DNA of 64,000 nt from Heligmosomoides polygyrus polygyrus (GCA_947396885.1 OX377206.1:83697960-83761959), one strand, 5' to 3'. Counted from the first letter of the stretch, positions 1 to 13,975 are shown. A program made the numbers and translations. The notes: generated by a model from the sequence alone, not told the origin.

Positions 1-3000
1 CACTTTTGTTTTTCCTAAACTCCACTTTACAAACACACCCCACTTTAGCACCTTTCTAACTGTAGATAGAAATTACTATCCCGATACTGAATCCCGGAAG
101 AGTTCTTAAACACGCCATCAGGGTGACAGGAATGGGGTAACCTAGCCTTTTCCTTTGAAGGAATGGTGCTCCCAGAGTGGGCTTGCTGAACCTTTTTTTC
201 TGCTGCAAATATTGGAAGACCAACTTCCTATTTCTATTCTACCACCTAAAGAAACTTGCTCAAGAAATTTAAATCAAAAAGCTGAAAACCTCTCTATGGA
301 AGCAAACGAATTATAAGTATAGAAGGACAAGGCTAAATCTGGTTTTATAGCTATTCAGCTAAAGCCATTAAAAATTTTCATACTTCCTCTCTTCTCTCGT
401 TTTTTGAAATCTTAGAAAATTTTCGAATTTTATACTTGCTTATAAAATTTTCATACACGTGCTAGGAGAACATTTGTATTCGTTTCGATTTCGTATTCAG
501 GCTCACCAGCCTTCTTCGCAGTTATCATTTAAAAAATGGGTTTATTACAGTGATATTGCAGAGCATCACCTCTTCTATCTGTCGACCCTGCCATACGTTT
601 TAGAGGTAAAGTTAGTCTCCAAAGTACTCCTATCGACACCTTACATGTAGAGGGCGAATGCAAGGCACCCTCCACAATGAATTATACAGTTCGTTTTTAT
701 AGCAATCCAAGGTGACCGCATAAAAAGAACTCCGAAAACGTTGAAACGAAAGAACGGAAACGTAACGGTTAGCTAGCGACCATATACAACAGATAGTAAC
801 TGAGCTAAAAAATGTCTTTGACACATTGGAAAATAGGTCTTTGATCCTTTGTAGTAATGAAAAATGAACAAGAGGCGGGGGGGGGGGGAGTAAAAAGATG
901 TTCACCTTTTCCTTCTTCTTCAACTACAACCTAATTTGAGAACAAAGTTCTCCCGTCGATGCTCTAGGTAACGGTGCGGTCTTTCGGCGAAAGTCTGAAG
1001 GCGTGCACAAACAAACTGTGACGGAGAAACAGTGCCGAACGAACACATTTCCAACGAAAACACGTTCTCACAACTGCAAGGCGAATCGAGGATCCCTTCA
1101 GAAACATTCTGATGTTCATTAAGTAGATAATTACAGTTATTCACAACCTTCATATTTCCGAACTGCAACTTTGAAATAGCAAAATTTACTGAGATTTCGG
1201 ATGACCTATACAACTACCGTATAAATGCAAGGAATTGAAATGTGCAGATGCAAATGAAAATTATTCGAAAGTAGACTCACACTTTTGGGGGTGAATGAAG
1301 ACCCGTTGCCGTCCTCACGCGGTGTCGGGCTATATATTTCATGTGGAGCTTGGAAGAAGCCGAAATTCATAGAGGCAAACTCAGTCATCACGCAACATTA
1401 ATCATCCAAACCGGGCTGAAACGAAGAAAAAATCGAACTGACCATTGCCACACGTATTCATTTACGTTATGTGAACTACACGAAATAGTAAACTCGTACA
1501 TAAGCGCGTCATAAAATTTAGATAGAGAACGAAAATTGTCGAAGTGAAATGACCACTACGGCTCAGACGTGACGGGTCACGGGTCAAGAACATGTAAAAT
1601 CAGGAAGAAAAACGCTTAGAATTGAAGGAGAAGGACGTGTGTGAAAAGGCATGTCCCCCCAGAGAAGATTCGGTAATCACGAAGTGACCATTCGATTTCA
1701 TATGCAAACAAAATGAGGCGTTATCAGCGTCAGACCGATACAGGTGAGCGGTCACTGTGACATCAACCGCATTTCAGACGTCGGATGAGGAGAAGGAGAA
1801 AGAGGAGGAGGAGAAGGAGGAGAAGGAGGAGACAGACGAAGTCGACACTTCACGACAGGGCTGTAGAATGATAATTATAGATGTTAAAAGCACATGGTAA
1901 ATGTGAGTGAAGAAAGATGTCGTAAGCCTGAACTAGTGGACTGGAAGAAGAACTGAGCTGAATCTGAAGGCAGCCGGCGAAAGAGACTTGCGGCAAAGCA
2001 GTATATATAAAGTAAATTACGCGTAAACGGCGGCGCACATACCGGTATGCGCGCCGGATTTTACTTTTTCCCACCGAGCGCAACCTGAGATTATAGGCGA
2101 TATTATGTGATGGGACACGATAGATCGTGTCACTTGTTCATGCACATTTCTTCGTCGAGGCTTACCACACACGCTGATTTCGTACAGACCTGCTCGCGGC
2201 ATGTTCATTCCAGTGATTTATCCGCCGTGTCTTTTTCTCCATCGACCAAGTATGTGAAGACGTGCGGTCAAATAGCGAACAAGCCGGAGAGCGTGAGAAA
2301 ACGGGCCGTGGTTAGCAGTGAACTGTTGATTGGAACTGGTAGTAGTTGTCAGTGAAACCACACACACACATACACACGCACTCCTCACGCACACGAATCT
2401 GTAGCGGAACACTTGACAAATATGTGAACCTGGTGGCATCATCACACGTTCCACAAATAGACTGACACTGTCGATGCGCATCAGCTGGCATCAGCAAGAC
2501 CTCTCCAATGCTCCAGGAAATGCAAAGACAACAACCGAGAAACACGATTCTTCATCTGTCGTCCAGCCGCGGATAAAAGGGAAAAGGACGGCAATGCTGC
2601 AGATGTAGCGGTGACATGAAGGTCGTGACGAACGGACAGTTCTTAAAATTAAAAAAAAATAAAAATATGTAGCTGTTTGCCTGGGCTAAGTCGCAACCGC
2701 AAATTTCTGTAGTCATCAAGAAAAAATATTAACATTAATATTAAATAGAACAAAAAATATTTACTTATTTATTTATCTATTTACTTAGTCTCTGAGACGT
2801 ACTTAAAATTTGAAAGAAAATAAACGAGAATACAATCAAACCATGCTATGAGAGATGTAACACCAAGAGCAAGCAAAATTCCTGAAGAATACTATGTCTT
2901 TTGCAAATCCTCCGTTTCCTATTGAGGAAGGACAATCAGATCTTAAGAATGGAAAGATATTTCCAAAGGCCGTGATGCGTTCACTTACTTCTGTACCCTA

Positions 3001-5308
3001 CTGACCGTCGAAGATGTACAACTAGAGACACACTGATCATTTTCTTCTGCACAGAATCGGAGCCGTTCTGCAATACTTTGTTCTAATTCTTCATAAAAAC
3101 TACGACCTTATTTTTTTTATTTTTGATGAGAAACATAGAAAATGTTAGGGGTAGATCTAGCATGTTTTATGGAGACTGTGAAACGCCTCCTGCGCTTATA
3201 AACTTTCAAAAAACCCCTAGTTCTAAATAGTTTTAAAAGTTTTAAAGTAAAGGGCTAGTAATGTGCCAAACAAGGTTTCATAATAAATCTTCTTTATTCG
3301 TGGCCCAGCTTTAGAGCCTTAGTTTTAAAACTCTTTAGCATTTGGAAAAACAACTAACGTAATCAGTGAAGCGGAATGTTCAATCAAAAAACAATATAGG
3401 ACTTCAGAGTTTCCTTCTTCCTTTTCTTGCAGTTATCCAGGTATTTTGAAAATTGCAGAAATATTTCACGGGAAACAATAAAAATTTTTCAGGATGAGGC
3501 CTCGATGCGTCTGCCTGCGCACGTCTACCTGTATGAAGAATATAACTTATTTCAGAATGCTACATCTAAAAAACATGAGATTTAGCACGGATAAACGTTA
3601 CACGACCTTGCAGTCTAGCTGTTCAATATGACGTTCTTTATCAAATGCTCTGAACTTACGCATTTTTAAACGAAGCCACTTCTTTTACGCGGTTCTGAAA
3701 GTTATTTGGATTGTACCTCCCTACCAGTAGACAACAAAATAATGACGCGGAGAAAAAATTTCACTCAAACGCCTCGTAATAGTGTCTAAATATCTACTCT
3801 TCGGGATTTCTTTATAGCTATGATAAGGATAAACCGGAAGTTGCCTCCAAAGGTTCGACTACAAAATTACAGTGCTCTGATTGTTAGTTTTTAAAAAATT
3901 GATACTACTCTAATCTAACGAAAAATTCCCAATCAAAAATGTATTTTAAGGAAAAAAACGAGACTTCTGAGAAACAAACACGATGATGGGTTGTGAGTTA
4001 CTTGAATAGAACATGATTTTATAAAGCTGAAGCATTCAACTTCACTACCTGAAGATCACTGGAGAGGTGCACAGCTTATCTGAAACCTAACATGCTTACT
4101 GTCATTCGCGAAGCAGCAAACTAAACTTAAAAAATCTAAATTTTTCCTCAAGGTCTGTGGATCACCACTTGTTTTGCTAATTAGTTGGAGAAAAAAGACT
4201 ATAAGTTATCTCTACGATTCTACTAAAAAGGCGTAAATGGGTTTGAATTCCTACATACGCAAATGTTTTTCATGCTTGCGTTTTTCATATTTTTCTTCTT
4301 CTGGAAAAAATTGGACTTAAAAGGCAAGCTTACGAAAGGGAAAATAAGTTTTTCTATAGGCAAAAAAGATTAGACGTTCTTACTTACCTGAACAGAACAA
4401 AGAATTCTGATTAAGCGTTCTGAACTGAAGAATTTACCTCCAAACGAGACCCTTAGCTCCGAACAGATTCAGGAGCTGGCGCTTGTAGTTCATATTCTAC
4501 CTCAAAGCAACTACTAACATCAATCGAGGAGTAGGACAATCAGTTAAAAAACGTGCTTCACTTCAAGACTTTTATCCCTAATTCTACTAGTTCTAGTCGA
4601 AATCGCAGACCAGAAATTATCCTGAGCTTCGACTATCAACACGAGGAAGGTTAAATACAACGACTTGAATTTTACAGCCACCTTGCTGCCAAACACCAGT
4701 AGTAGAGTTAATAAGTGCTGACAATATCGCTAATCAGAGGTAGGAGTAGTCTTATCTCGAGTTGACCATCTGAGCCGACCGCAACAGCCTCGATGATGAG
4801 TGCGATTGCCGATGAAGATGTCAGCGACCGACCTTGACGTGACAAAGGCATCCCGTCCTAGTTAGAATACCTGTGGACCTTTTTTCCCTTGTTACTGATG
4901 ACAGCTTCATATACCACGCAGTGTCGCCTAGTTAGCAGAAACGCCATTCGGAAGCAACACCTCTTTTCGCCCTTTACCGCCATTGTTAAAGAATCGTAAG
5001 GGGTTAAAATCCGGAATGTAGCAAAAAACTCAAAATTTTGACAATAGAAGGCATTCACATCAAATTGGGTACTTATCGGGTTGTTGCCCGCTCCGAGACT
5101 CCACATGGTCATGGAACACTCACGTAAACACGGATAATGCGAGAGAGAGCATAGAACTAGATAAGGGAAGAAACTTCGTGGCTTGGCTGATGAAACTAAC
5201 CAGTTCTAAGATACCTCGCTGGTGTGCATTGGGCACCAGCCCGTTTAGTACCTCAGATTGTTTCAAAATCACCAAATCATTTAAGATTCAAGTTTAAAAT
5301 TAAACATA
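1..5308. other. No recognisable gene
   Basis: AT-leaning sequence with short frames only, a GAG repeat at 1788-1834, a CA-type run near 2358-2400 and an ATTT-rich stretch at 2760-2785. I see no exon chain. Confidence 0.6.
1788..1834. repeat. GAG/GAA-rich simple repeat
   Basis: A purine-only run of GAGGAGAAGGAG-type units, about 47 nt. Confidence 0.9.
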
Positions 5309-6453
5309 CAGTGCCCTTCCGATATAACGCCTCCGGATAGGACGCAGCTGTCGATGTAACGTAGAATTTCTCTGGCCCCGTCCAGCTTACCTTTACGCCA
5401 ATACAAATCAACTCCGCTTAAGACGTGTCGGATATAACGCTACTCCCGTTATAGGGCGGATCTGTTGGAAACTCTTCGTTCAAAATGACTCTCGTTACAT
5501 ACGCGGCTACGGCTCAGTTCCGGTCCCACACAGCAAATGAAGAGGAGCGAGATACTGACCCCTTGCTTCGTTCATAGTCACGACCAGCACCAGGGTGGCA
5601 ACGTATTAGATGCACACCAATGTTTTCCTCGCATGCGCGGTCACCAGAAGTGTTCGTAGTCAGTAACATTTCCAGCACAGTGGAAGGCTCCTGGATAGAA
5701 GCTTCCGAACATGGGGAGTTTTTCCCTTTTGGGAACGAAAGAGGATGTGAAGACAAGCCCTGATTTTTCAAAACAATGCTCTACATTTATGCTTCAAGGC
5801 CGAAGCTGCTAGTATAGATGCTACATACTGCTGCAGGATATTTGTTGCGACCAGAACCTTCGCATCATGCAGGATTTGTGCCTGCATCCTCTGCTTTTCG
5901 GTCAGGATTACAGCTGCAGCGGTGTTTGATCGCGCTCAACATTCCGAAATCATGGGATAGTGGTAATAAGCCGTTTGCAACAAGAACGTTTCGGATGTGG
6001 CCCGCGATTTAACAGCGCTGGTAGAGTAGTGGGCTGAAATCCTGCCCGAAGGCTGGGAGTGCTGGTTCGATTCCCGCTTGGCCCAACAGTTTTGATCACA
6101 ACAAAAGATCTTGGAACATTGAGAAGGACAATTGTGCTGTTGATGACGTCTAACTACCCTTGGTACTCTGTTATTCCTCACACATACACACACTTGGCGT
6201 ACTTATGCATATAACAGAGAGTGTCTCCAAAGACAGGATTTCATTAATAATCTCAGGTTGTTCTTTGCCTTCACACTCTCCTCATGGCCACATTTTTCAT
6301 CACTATAGTCATATTTAGTTATCATATGTGATTCTAGATAAATCTGTGCGTAATATGGTGTAAAATTTTTCAACTCCGGTTAGGACGCGACTCCCGTTAT
6401 GACGTGGATTTCCTCCGGTCCCTTCAAAACGCACTATAACGAGAAGGGAACTG
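5309..6453. mobile_element. Pogo/Tigger-like non-autonomous element, copy 1
   Basis: It begins CAGTGCCCTTCCGATATAACG, ends GAGAAGGGAACTG, and is flanked by TA dinucleotides. Subterminal repeats of the form TAACGCCTCCGGATAGG/TTAGGACGCGACTCCCG recur at both ends. These features fit pogo/Tigger elements (TA duplication, CAGT...TATAACG ends). Interior similarity to 62777-63831 shows both are copies of one family. No intact transposase. Confidence 0.75.
6015..6108 (+). repeat. tRNA-like module inside pogo-like element
   Basis: The sequence has an A-box-like stretch (GCGCTGGTAGAGTAG) and a B box (GGTTCGATTCC), followed by a tail with TTTTGATCACAACAAAAG. A second, inverted, more decayed copy occurs near 5830-5950. 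The same module is found alone near 31144-31240 and 44636-44745. It does not fold as a complete functional tRNA. Confidence 0.5.
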
Positions 6454-6814
6454 TATATGCATTTACATTTGGATAAAGTGATTTAGATTAAGATCGAATA
6501 GGTTAGATAAAGATATAAAGTTAGATAAAGTTTTCTAAAGCCTTAATTGTAATTAAGAAGCTTTTATTATGTGAACATTAATTAAAAACAAAACCCAACA
6601 TGTAACATCTCCCTACTTCACTGATTTTTAAAGATGTTCTAAACGTAAACCACTGTGGAGAAGTTATAATGAACAAGGTCCGTTAGAATGAAGGTGGAGA
6701 AGCGAATCAAAGAAGATTATTTTTTCTTTTTCTATGTTATTTAAGTATACTAGTTTAACAGTAGTGTAGTATATCGTGAAGCTGTTGAAATAAATATACT
6801 ATAATAAATAACTA

Positions 6815-7008
6815 AGGATAAAGGATAAAGGAGGCGTTACTCAATCCCTTCTGGGATGCGCCAGCGCATTCTACTTTTACGGGATGTCGTGGAGGCGACA
6901 TGAATGCGTATTTGGCCATACAATGACCTGTGGTGGAAATCCGAACCAGGAACCTGGTATCGGGTGCACGCGACAGTCGCGCCTCCTCCGACAGCGCTAC
7001 ACGCGCCC
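6815..7008 (-). repeat. tRNA-derived SINE (family 1), internally deleted
   Basis: Family 1 has a tRNA-like head (GGGCGCGTGTAGCGCAGTCGG, B-box-like GGTTCGGATTTCC), a conserved body and a tail ending in GGATTGAGTAACGCCGTCC and TTTATCC. This copy lacks about 110 nt of the body. Confidence 0.85.
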
Positions 7009-8017
7009 AATAAATAACTACTATACTATAATATAAAATATAATAAATATACTAGAATAAGCAAGCAAGTTTACAAAGGAAAAAACTAGCACATGGTGAA
7101 ACAATTATAACAAAAATTCAAGTGTTTTTTGGCCTCTTGGCGGTGAATTCGACGAAAGGAAACTCTGGAGTAATATAGACCCCAATCATCTACACAAAAT
7201 TGCATTTGTATGTACTTTCCTGCCCTTGAGATGGAATACAATAGATTGATTTGAATTCGAAAACGAATACAGGGCGGTGTCAAAAAAAAGCCTGAATTAA
7301 AATGCCAGTCTTTCATGAGCAAGTGCTTAGGACAGCCCATAGAACGCCCTAACACTTTCATAAAAGCTTCGGCAACTGTGAAATTAAGCCGAACCGTATT
7401 GACGCCTGGCTGTTGTGACCCTCCGCTACTGTTGCTGAGCGTCCAGGTGTAGCTGTGAACGTTGAGAGCTGGCAAAAGAGGATATCGAGGATCATCAGCT
7501 GATCGTATAGTGGACATTAGTTTAACGGGCATTGTTTTCGATATGAGGGCGAGCGAGAAGAGAGTTGGTTAGAAGTGCTGTAACAGTGGTGAGTGAGGAG
7601 CCGCACAATCAGTAAGCTAAACTACACAGCAAACAAAAACATACGCAAGGGTCCAAGGTGTGCTGGACATGCACAACGCTCTGTTCGGGACATCAAAGAG
7701 CATCCTCAGCAAGCAGTACTACTCTCCATCCTTCAAGCAGCAATCAACTGCTACATCTGCAGAGGTAGCATGGAGTGGTTTTTCACAGCACTGCTTAAAC
7801 ACGCTCTTGCACACGAAGTCAAATTTTTGTTTTTTTTATAATTTTGTCGATTTTTTTTTGTAATTTCGTCGAAGCAAGCAAGTCAGCGACACCTCAAACC
7901 TCGGGTGGAACAAGATACACTAACTGAGCAAATTGACGATATTCTTCTGGTCAGTAATATTCCAAAATAATTCAAAAGCTGCTCATTCGAACACTATGGT
8001 AAAGACCGGGTAATATG

Positions 8018-9234
8018 CAGGGTGTCTCAAAAAAAATGTATGCACTGTTTGAAAGGTGACAACTTTGCACATACTAAAGGTACCGGAAAAGTTGAGGGCT
8101 CCTATAAAAGCTTAAGAAAATAGAAATTTTCTGACATATAAGCGGAATGGAGTGCGCCATGCGCTCGTCCGATATTTTGCATTTTACACTCGATTGATTG
8201 GGTTCCGCTTGAATACTTGCTATAATTTCTTCACAAAGTGGTCGCTTCGATTGATTTGAACTTTTTTAAGGTCTATATCTTAAAAACGCAATATAGTTAG
8301 TAAAAAAAGTTTTAACATTGCTGATAGTGACGCTTTTGAATATATGTGAGGCTTAAATGAAAACATAGTGTAGCGAGATTTCTGTGGAGTGTAAACGGTC
8401 AAGATCGCGCAATGCTCCTGCCCAAAACCTTGCATTTCAGACTCGATTGATTGTGCATGGGCTAAATGCTTGTATCAATCTTGTTACTACTTGGCTACAC
8501 TAACTTGTGCTGTGCTTCTTTCAACATTTTTCGTCAACCAGTAGCTGCAATTATGCCAATTAACCTCTTCATTCAGCTTGAATGCTGTTTGATCAGTCCA
8601 CAGAATCCGTCTTGGAAAATGAAGCTCCTGCTCATATTTGAATTGTAAAATCAATAAACTTGCATGCCGCGGGTCTTTTACACCATTGTCAGGTTCTCAA
8701 CGTTGAAAGAAGCACAGCACAGGTTGATATGGCCAAGTAGTAACTAGATTGTGACAAGCATTCAGCCCGTGCACAATCAATCGAGTCTGAATGGAAGGTT
8801 TTAGGCGGTGGCATGGAGCAATCTTGACTATTTACAAGCCACAGAAATCTCGTAACCTCGCGCTTTTATATAACCTCAAACACCTTCAAACCTTCACTGG
8901 GAGCAATGCTAGAACCTTTCAAATAGTACCTGCATCTTTTAGAATACCCTGCATTTCTTGCAATCCGTCGTGCGTTTTATGTTAAAAACCTTGAAGAAAA
9001 CTCAAATCAATCGAAACGGCCACTTTGTGAAAAAATTATAGCAAGCACTCAAGCGAAACACAATCAATTGAGTGCAAAATGCAAAATATCAGACGAGCGC
9101 ATGGCGCATTAAATATTGCTCATATGTCAGAGAATTTCCATTTTCATGAACTTTCACATGAGCTCTCAACCTCTTCTCTTCTGTGAGCAAAGTTATCGCC
9201 TTTCAAACAATGCATACATTTTTTAGACACCCTG
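8018..9234. mobile_element. Foldback Tc1/mariner-type element
   Basis: The ends are inverted copies starting CAGGGTGTCTCAAAAA and continuing through ATGTATGCACTGTTTGAAAGG. Similarity continues almost to the centre: the left arm (about 8018-8525) matches the reverse complement of the right arm (about 8701-9234). The central 175 nt carry a transposase fragment. The right flank is TA; the left flank is TG, so the TA duplication is imperfect. Confidence 0.85.
8523..8645 (-). pseudogene. Tc1/mariner-family transposase fragment
   Basis: The 41-codon minus-strand frame contains ILWTDQTAFKLNEEVNWHNC followed by SYW. This is the region around the second catalytic Asp of IS630/Tc1/mariner DDE transposases (pattern W-[TS]-D-[EQ]-x3-F-x-L-[NS], then N-x2-x-W/Y). 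Only this piece remains, in the loop between the two foldback arms. The reading frame is intact over the fragment; the rest of the enzyme is absent. Confidence 0.8.
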
Positions 9235-10333
9235 TATTTCCTTGCCTTTACTAAGCTCTAACTTCAAAATTAACTCAAAAGTTTTCACCACTGTATCCCT
9301 AAGACGGAGGGTTTATTTTTTAGATAGAGCTGTCCTTGTCCGTTTCCAAAACGAAAGAAAGGTTATTCGGAAAAATAGTGGACATTCAGATTTACAAGAT
9401 TCTGAGATTGAATAATCGCCGATGAGTAACTGTGGAATTCAGAGCGCACGTTACTACAGTTACTCTCAGTTCCTCTCAAGCAAGTAATGTTTTTTAAAAC
9501 GCGAAAAAACTGATTTTTCGTAGAAAACTCTTGAAAATCTCAAAGTCGTTTTTGTTAAGAACAAGCCTTTGACAATTGAACTTCAAAGTTCTGCACGCCC
9601 TCCACTGTTGAGAGCTATTTTGCCTATCAAACACGCAATATAAAGCATGCTAATGGCATGGAACAGTCCCACTTACATAATATTAGTTTTTAAATTAAAC
9701 ACTGCATACAAAGGCAAAAAATAAAACGTCATACTGCTGGATTTTGTTCCACCTGAGCATAACCGTACATGAATACCACAGAACACATATTCGCAGCTTA
9801 TTTTACCTTTTGTTCATTAATATCCTTAATTATCTCACTTTTTTAATTGCCAACGTCCATTAACACCAGGTGGGTTACAAATCAGTGCGATTTTTCGGAC
9901 ATTTTGTTCACAAAATCTCAGATAGCAACAACACGCAATCCAGAAACACGAAAATTACTGAATATACACGAACGCAACCAATTGGCATTCCCTATTTTTT
10001 GAATTTGCATTTCTATTTGTAATCACTCGAAAAAAAAGCTTTCCCCTTGGAAGGGAATCATTGGAAGGACACATATGCGATTACAAAGAATAATAGGAGT
10101 AATAAAATAGTAAAACGGAAAACCTTCGCTTAATACACTATCTATCACTAAGCAACTGGGTTAGTCTGTAACTAACTGTTAGGTGTTAAATGGAGCTACG
10201 GCGTATGTTAGCCGTTTGTTTCTTTGAAGCCTCTTGTAGAAGGTTATTATTGGCTTGATAAGCAGACACTTTCGGTTTAATCGTCCGTAGCTGTGGTATA
10301 TATTGGTGGTTCACTCACACGTCACCATCTGCT

Positions 10334-10556
10334 GTAGTTGTGCTCGAGTGACCTATCGAAATAGGTAATCAAATGATTTTTTCGAGTTTGAACATTAGAA
10401 TTCGAATATTCAAAAAATCGCGCTTTTCCAATGTACTTGAATTCGAATGTTCAGAAAAACCGCATTTTTCGGAGATATTCGAAATCGAGTATTTGAAATT
10501 TTAGGCATTCGAAACCACTCGAATATTCGAAAAAAATTCGAGAGCACGACTATACC
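10334..10556. mobile_element. Small MITE with TTCGAATATTCG interior
   Basis: GTAGTTGTGCTCGAG on the left pairs with TTCGAGAGCACGACTATAC on the right. The interior is made of degenerate ATTCGAATATTC units. A related, less clear copy begins with GTAGTTGTGCTTGAG at 13714. Confidence 0.5.
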
Positions 10557-11241
10557 AAAGCTCAATAATGCACGGAAATGCAATGAGAATGATAAGTTAC
10601 TGCTTACAAGGAAATCTTCGAAAAGTACAGTTCTGACCGTTCATTTGAAAAACCTGTAGATTACTTAGGTACAAATAAGGAATGGAACCACGAACATAGG
10701 CATCTGCAAAACAGTTTAGAGGAAGATCTCATGCCGAAGAAAATCAGAATCACTGAAGGGCTGAACAGAAGCGATGAAGCCATCCGGGCCCAACAGGACA
10801 GCTGTGCCTGGTATTTGAAATTTCGCAAGGTTCGTGGAGAAGTTTTATAGCTTCGCCTGTGTCTGGACCTTTTAGACTCTGAAGAAGGCCAACTCGCCGA
10901 AACGTCAGGCAATAAAGGTCACTAATAATCTCTGATCTCAGTTGAATGCAACAGCAAAACAGCAACAACATGGTCAAGGGATCGGAAAAGGTAAATCTCA
11001 AAGTTTCGCTCACACGAGGACGGCAAAGAGAATAAATGACGAAAAGGATGGAAGGTTTATCTAGAGTGATGTCCGGTAGAAGAGGCGTCGGATAAATCTG
11101 AAGTCTGGAACCATTTTCAGACATATGAAGACGACGAACAGGTCGAGACGTTAGGCCGCTCAATAAAAATTATTCACCCACATCCTCCTTCAGCACAGAA
11201 GCATTGACGAAATAAAGGACGACGTTTGACGAAATAATGGC

Positions 11242-11716
11242 CGGCGTTAATCAATCCTAATTATTCCTTTTGGGATGCGCCACGCACTCCATTTCTATGG
11301 CATATTGTCAAGGCGATTTAAATGCGTATTTGGCTACCATGTTTCTTTTTATGTTCATTTAAAATAATGACAAAACAGCAAAATCAACACGTAAAAAACA
11401 TGACAACTCTAGGACTGGCAATATCAGGAATAAATATTCTGCTAGCTGAGAAGAGTCCATGATATAAATTCATATGTACCACCATAGCTCCCACTGAGAG
11501 AATTAAGTTCATTTAAGTAGTGAGTTGCTGTGGCCAGCCGATGGACAAGTCAGCGCTTCACCCTTCCCAGACACGCTTGGCACCAGTTCACCGACCCTGT
11601 AGGGATGGAAGACTTGCACGGACCGGACGGGGAATCTGAAATCTGAACCGAGAACGATGAATCGGGTGCATGCAACAGCCAGCACCTATTCCAACTGCGC
11701 TCCTTAATGCGTGCCC
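11242..11716 (-). repeat. SINE family 1, split by a 185-nt insertion
   Basis: The tail part is at about 11242-11338 and the head part at about 11524-11716. Unrelated AT-rich sequence separates them at a point where other copies are continuous. Confidence 0.75.
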
Positions 11717-11825
11717 ATAAAATGAATAGACTCTGGTAAATAAATCCTAATCGGAGAGAACATATGGTGATTTGTGTCTCCGCTCCCTTGCTTAAGTTTC
11801 TACGAGAGCTTCAGCTCTGGTCCAA

Positions 11826-12370
11826 ACGATGGGGACGAACTCCCCTGGGGCGCGGTGGGAGGTCAGATGCGGGGGTCAGCGAGGTGTGACGGCGGCGGCA
11901 GCGTGTGCGTGTGGCGGAACGCGGGCTCGGCTCGGCGGCTCGGCGACGGCGGGCGCTCAGCCCGATGACCACCGGGCCCGGATTCCGAGCGAATGCCCTC
12001 GAGCGACAAAGGGCAATCAATGTGCTGGCGTGTGCACACCTGGCTGACCGGGGATACGTCACGCACTCTCACACGGAGGCCCGAGATCGCCGTCGGGAAC
12101 AAAAAGGGACGGACGGGGGACCACGGGGGGGGGGGGCGAAAAAAATTCGTCACCTGTTCCGCAGCCGACAACTGCCTGCGTCGTTCGCCTTCGCACGCAC
12201 CCGAAGCAGCAGCGGTGGCGGCGGTAGCAGCAGCAGCTCTGCTGCCGCTGCCCTGTACTGCCCTGACGATACAGAATCCGGCTGTGACGGCCAGCACGCG
12301 AGTGCTTCGGCGGCGACCGCGCCACGTCGTCGGATGGAACGCACGTCGAGCCTGGCGCTGCTCTAGCGCT
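11826..12370. promoter_or_regulatory. GC-rich island 1
   Basis: Strongly GC-rich, CpG-rich sequence with a G run at 12124-12137, in otherwise AT-leaning DNA. Long overlapping frames occur on both strands; a minus-strand frame from 12435 to a GTGACG donor-like site near 12154 reads plausibly but has no recognisable domain. It could be a promoter with a 5' exon. Confidence 0.3.
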
Positions 12371-12825
12371 TGACGGGCTTCTCCTTCCAGGAGCGGTTCT
12401 TGCGGAACCAGGGGCACAATGTACTGTGGCTCCACTTCCCACGCCTCACCGCAGCTTCAAATTGGTCGGAAGATAGGTCGAAACCACGTCCAAACCTCTA
12501 TGAAGGATACAGCTCCAGTCTCTGGCTCTTTCAAGGCACATTCTATTTCTATCGCAGCGGTAATGAATTTACGAATAGTGCTTTCACAGTCCTAATGTTC
12601 ATGCAGGCATCGGTCTTGGGACGCGTGATAGCGCAGTCGAAGGGGGCACCAATTGCTACAACTACAGTGGTAAGATAGAGAGAGCTTTTTGGCAGCAATG
12701 ATGAAGGACTGTAAAGTCGATTTTATCAAAGGAGAAAATAGATGTGCTTAGTCACCTATACTCCGAACAAATCAGAAGATGTTAATTCGAACGCCATGGC
12801 GGCGAAGTTCCGTTTAATGTTAGTG

Positions 12826-12995
12826 AAAGAGGCGCCGGCTCTTGCATGCACTCGATTCCAGTTTCTTGGTTTGGATTTTCTGCCCAGGACAACTTCTCCT
12901 TCAATCCCTCTGGGATCGGTGAATTGGTACCGGACTTGCCTAGGAAGGGCAAGCCACTGACGTTTCCATCAGTTGGCCAGCGAACACCTTTGCAA
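12826..12995 (+). repeat. SINE family 1, diverged and truncated
   Basis: Recognisable by GGCGCCGGCT..., TTGGTTTGGATTTTCTGCCC and GAATTGGTACCGGACTTG. The tail is missing. Confidence 0.6.
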
Positions 12996-13713
12996 TTTTT
13001 TATGTAGTCAAAGTCACATTAAAAAATTGCCTCAACGGCATCTCGTAGAAGCTGGACACGTGGCGCATCACAAAGGGAATTGTCTAACGATGTTCTCGAT
13101 TCCTCTACCCTCTATAAATCGGTTTCAAATTTTCACTCTTGGGATTTTGGGTAAAATTCTCTGGATGTCACGGAATTGGTAGAGCGGAGCACAAATAAGA
13201 TAAATTGGTATAGCGCGCATAGACTTGCACCTTCAATTAGTTCGGATAAGATGCGACACAGGATGAAAAAGGGTAAAAAGGGGCTACAAGATTTTGAGCA
13301 CTCGAGGAAGATTCAGCAACTACAAGGAACACCCTGCAGTGGCGTGCCAGTAGGAACGTCATAATTGTTTGAACTCTTTAACATCAAAGCTTTGTTGAAG
13401 GTATTTTATGACAGCACACTACCCTAAAATTAAATCAAGCAGAAATTCGAACATTGTGATGCAAGAGCTACGCTTTGGCCTTTGAATCTGAGAAATTCAA
13501 TCCAATTCAGCGCGCTTTTTCAAGGGTCGGTTTTTCTAGAGCCCAGACAAATTCATGAAACCATCCAAAAGCACGTCTACCAAACATTTTTTGACACTAC
13601 AAAAGTTTTCCTTTGTATGGTTCTTCACTGGCCACATCAGCAAATATTTCAATTATGAAAACGACACAAAAGCATCAGAAATTGTGACAAAATTAGAGTA
13701 TTCTGCATTACAT

Positions 13714-13975
13714 GTAGTTGTGCTTGAGCGAATATATTCGTATAATTATTCAAATAATTTATTAGAACGATAGTCGATTATTCGATATTTCTAGAATTTC
13801 GAATATTGTCTCGAATTCGAACAGCGAAAGGAAACCATGATCGAATATTATTCGAAAATCCAATGTTCCAGCTTGAAAATCGAATAATTTTATTCGAATA
13901 AACTTTAAATTTTCAAGGACAGAATCCGATTCGTGCAAATTGTTCGACTATTCGAATAATCGAATAAGCAAAAAA
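13714..13975. repeat. Degenerate ATTCGAATA-rich repeat, related to 10334-10556
   Basis: Starts with the same left end as the element at 10334 and has the same interior motif. The right end is not clear. Confidence 0.4.

Noticed and set aside
7086..7532. 148-codon minus-strand frame
   Set aside because: No domain, no signal for splicing or a 3' end, and the length is within chance for this window. I could not name a family, so it is not listed as a gene.
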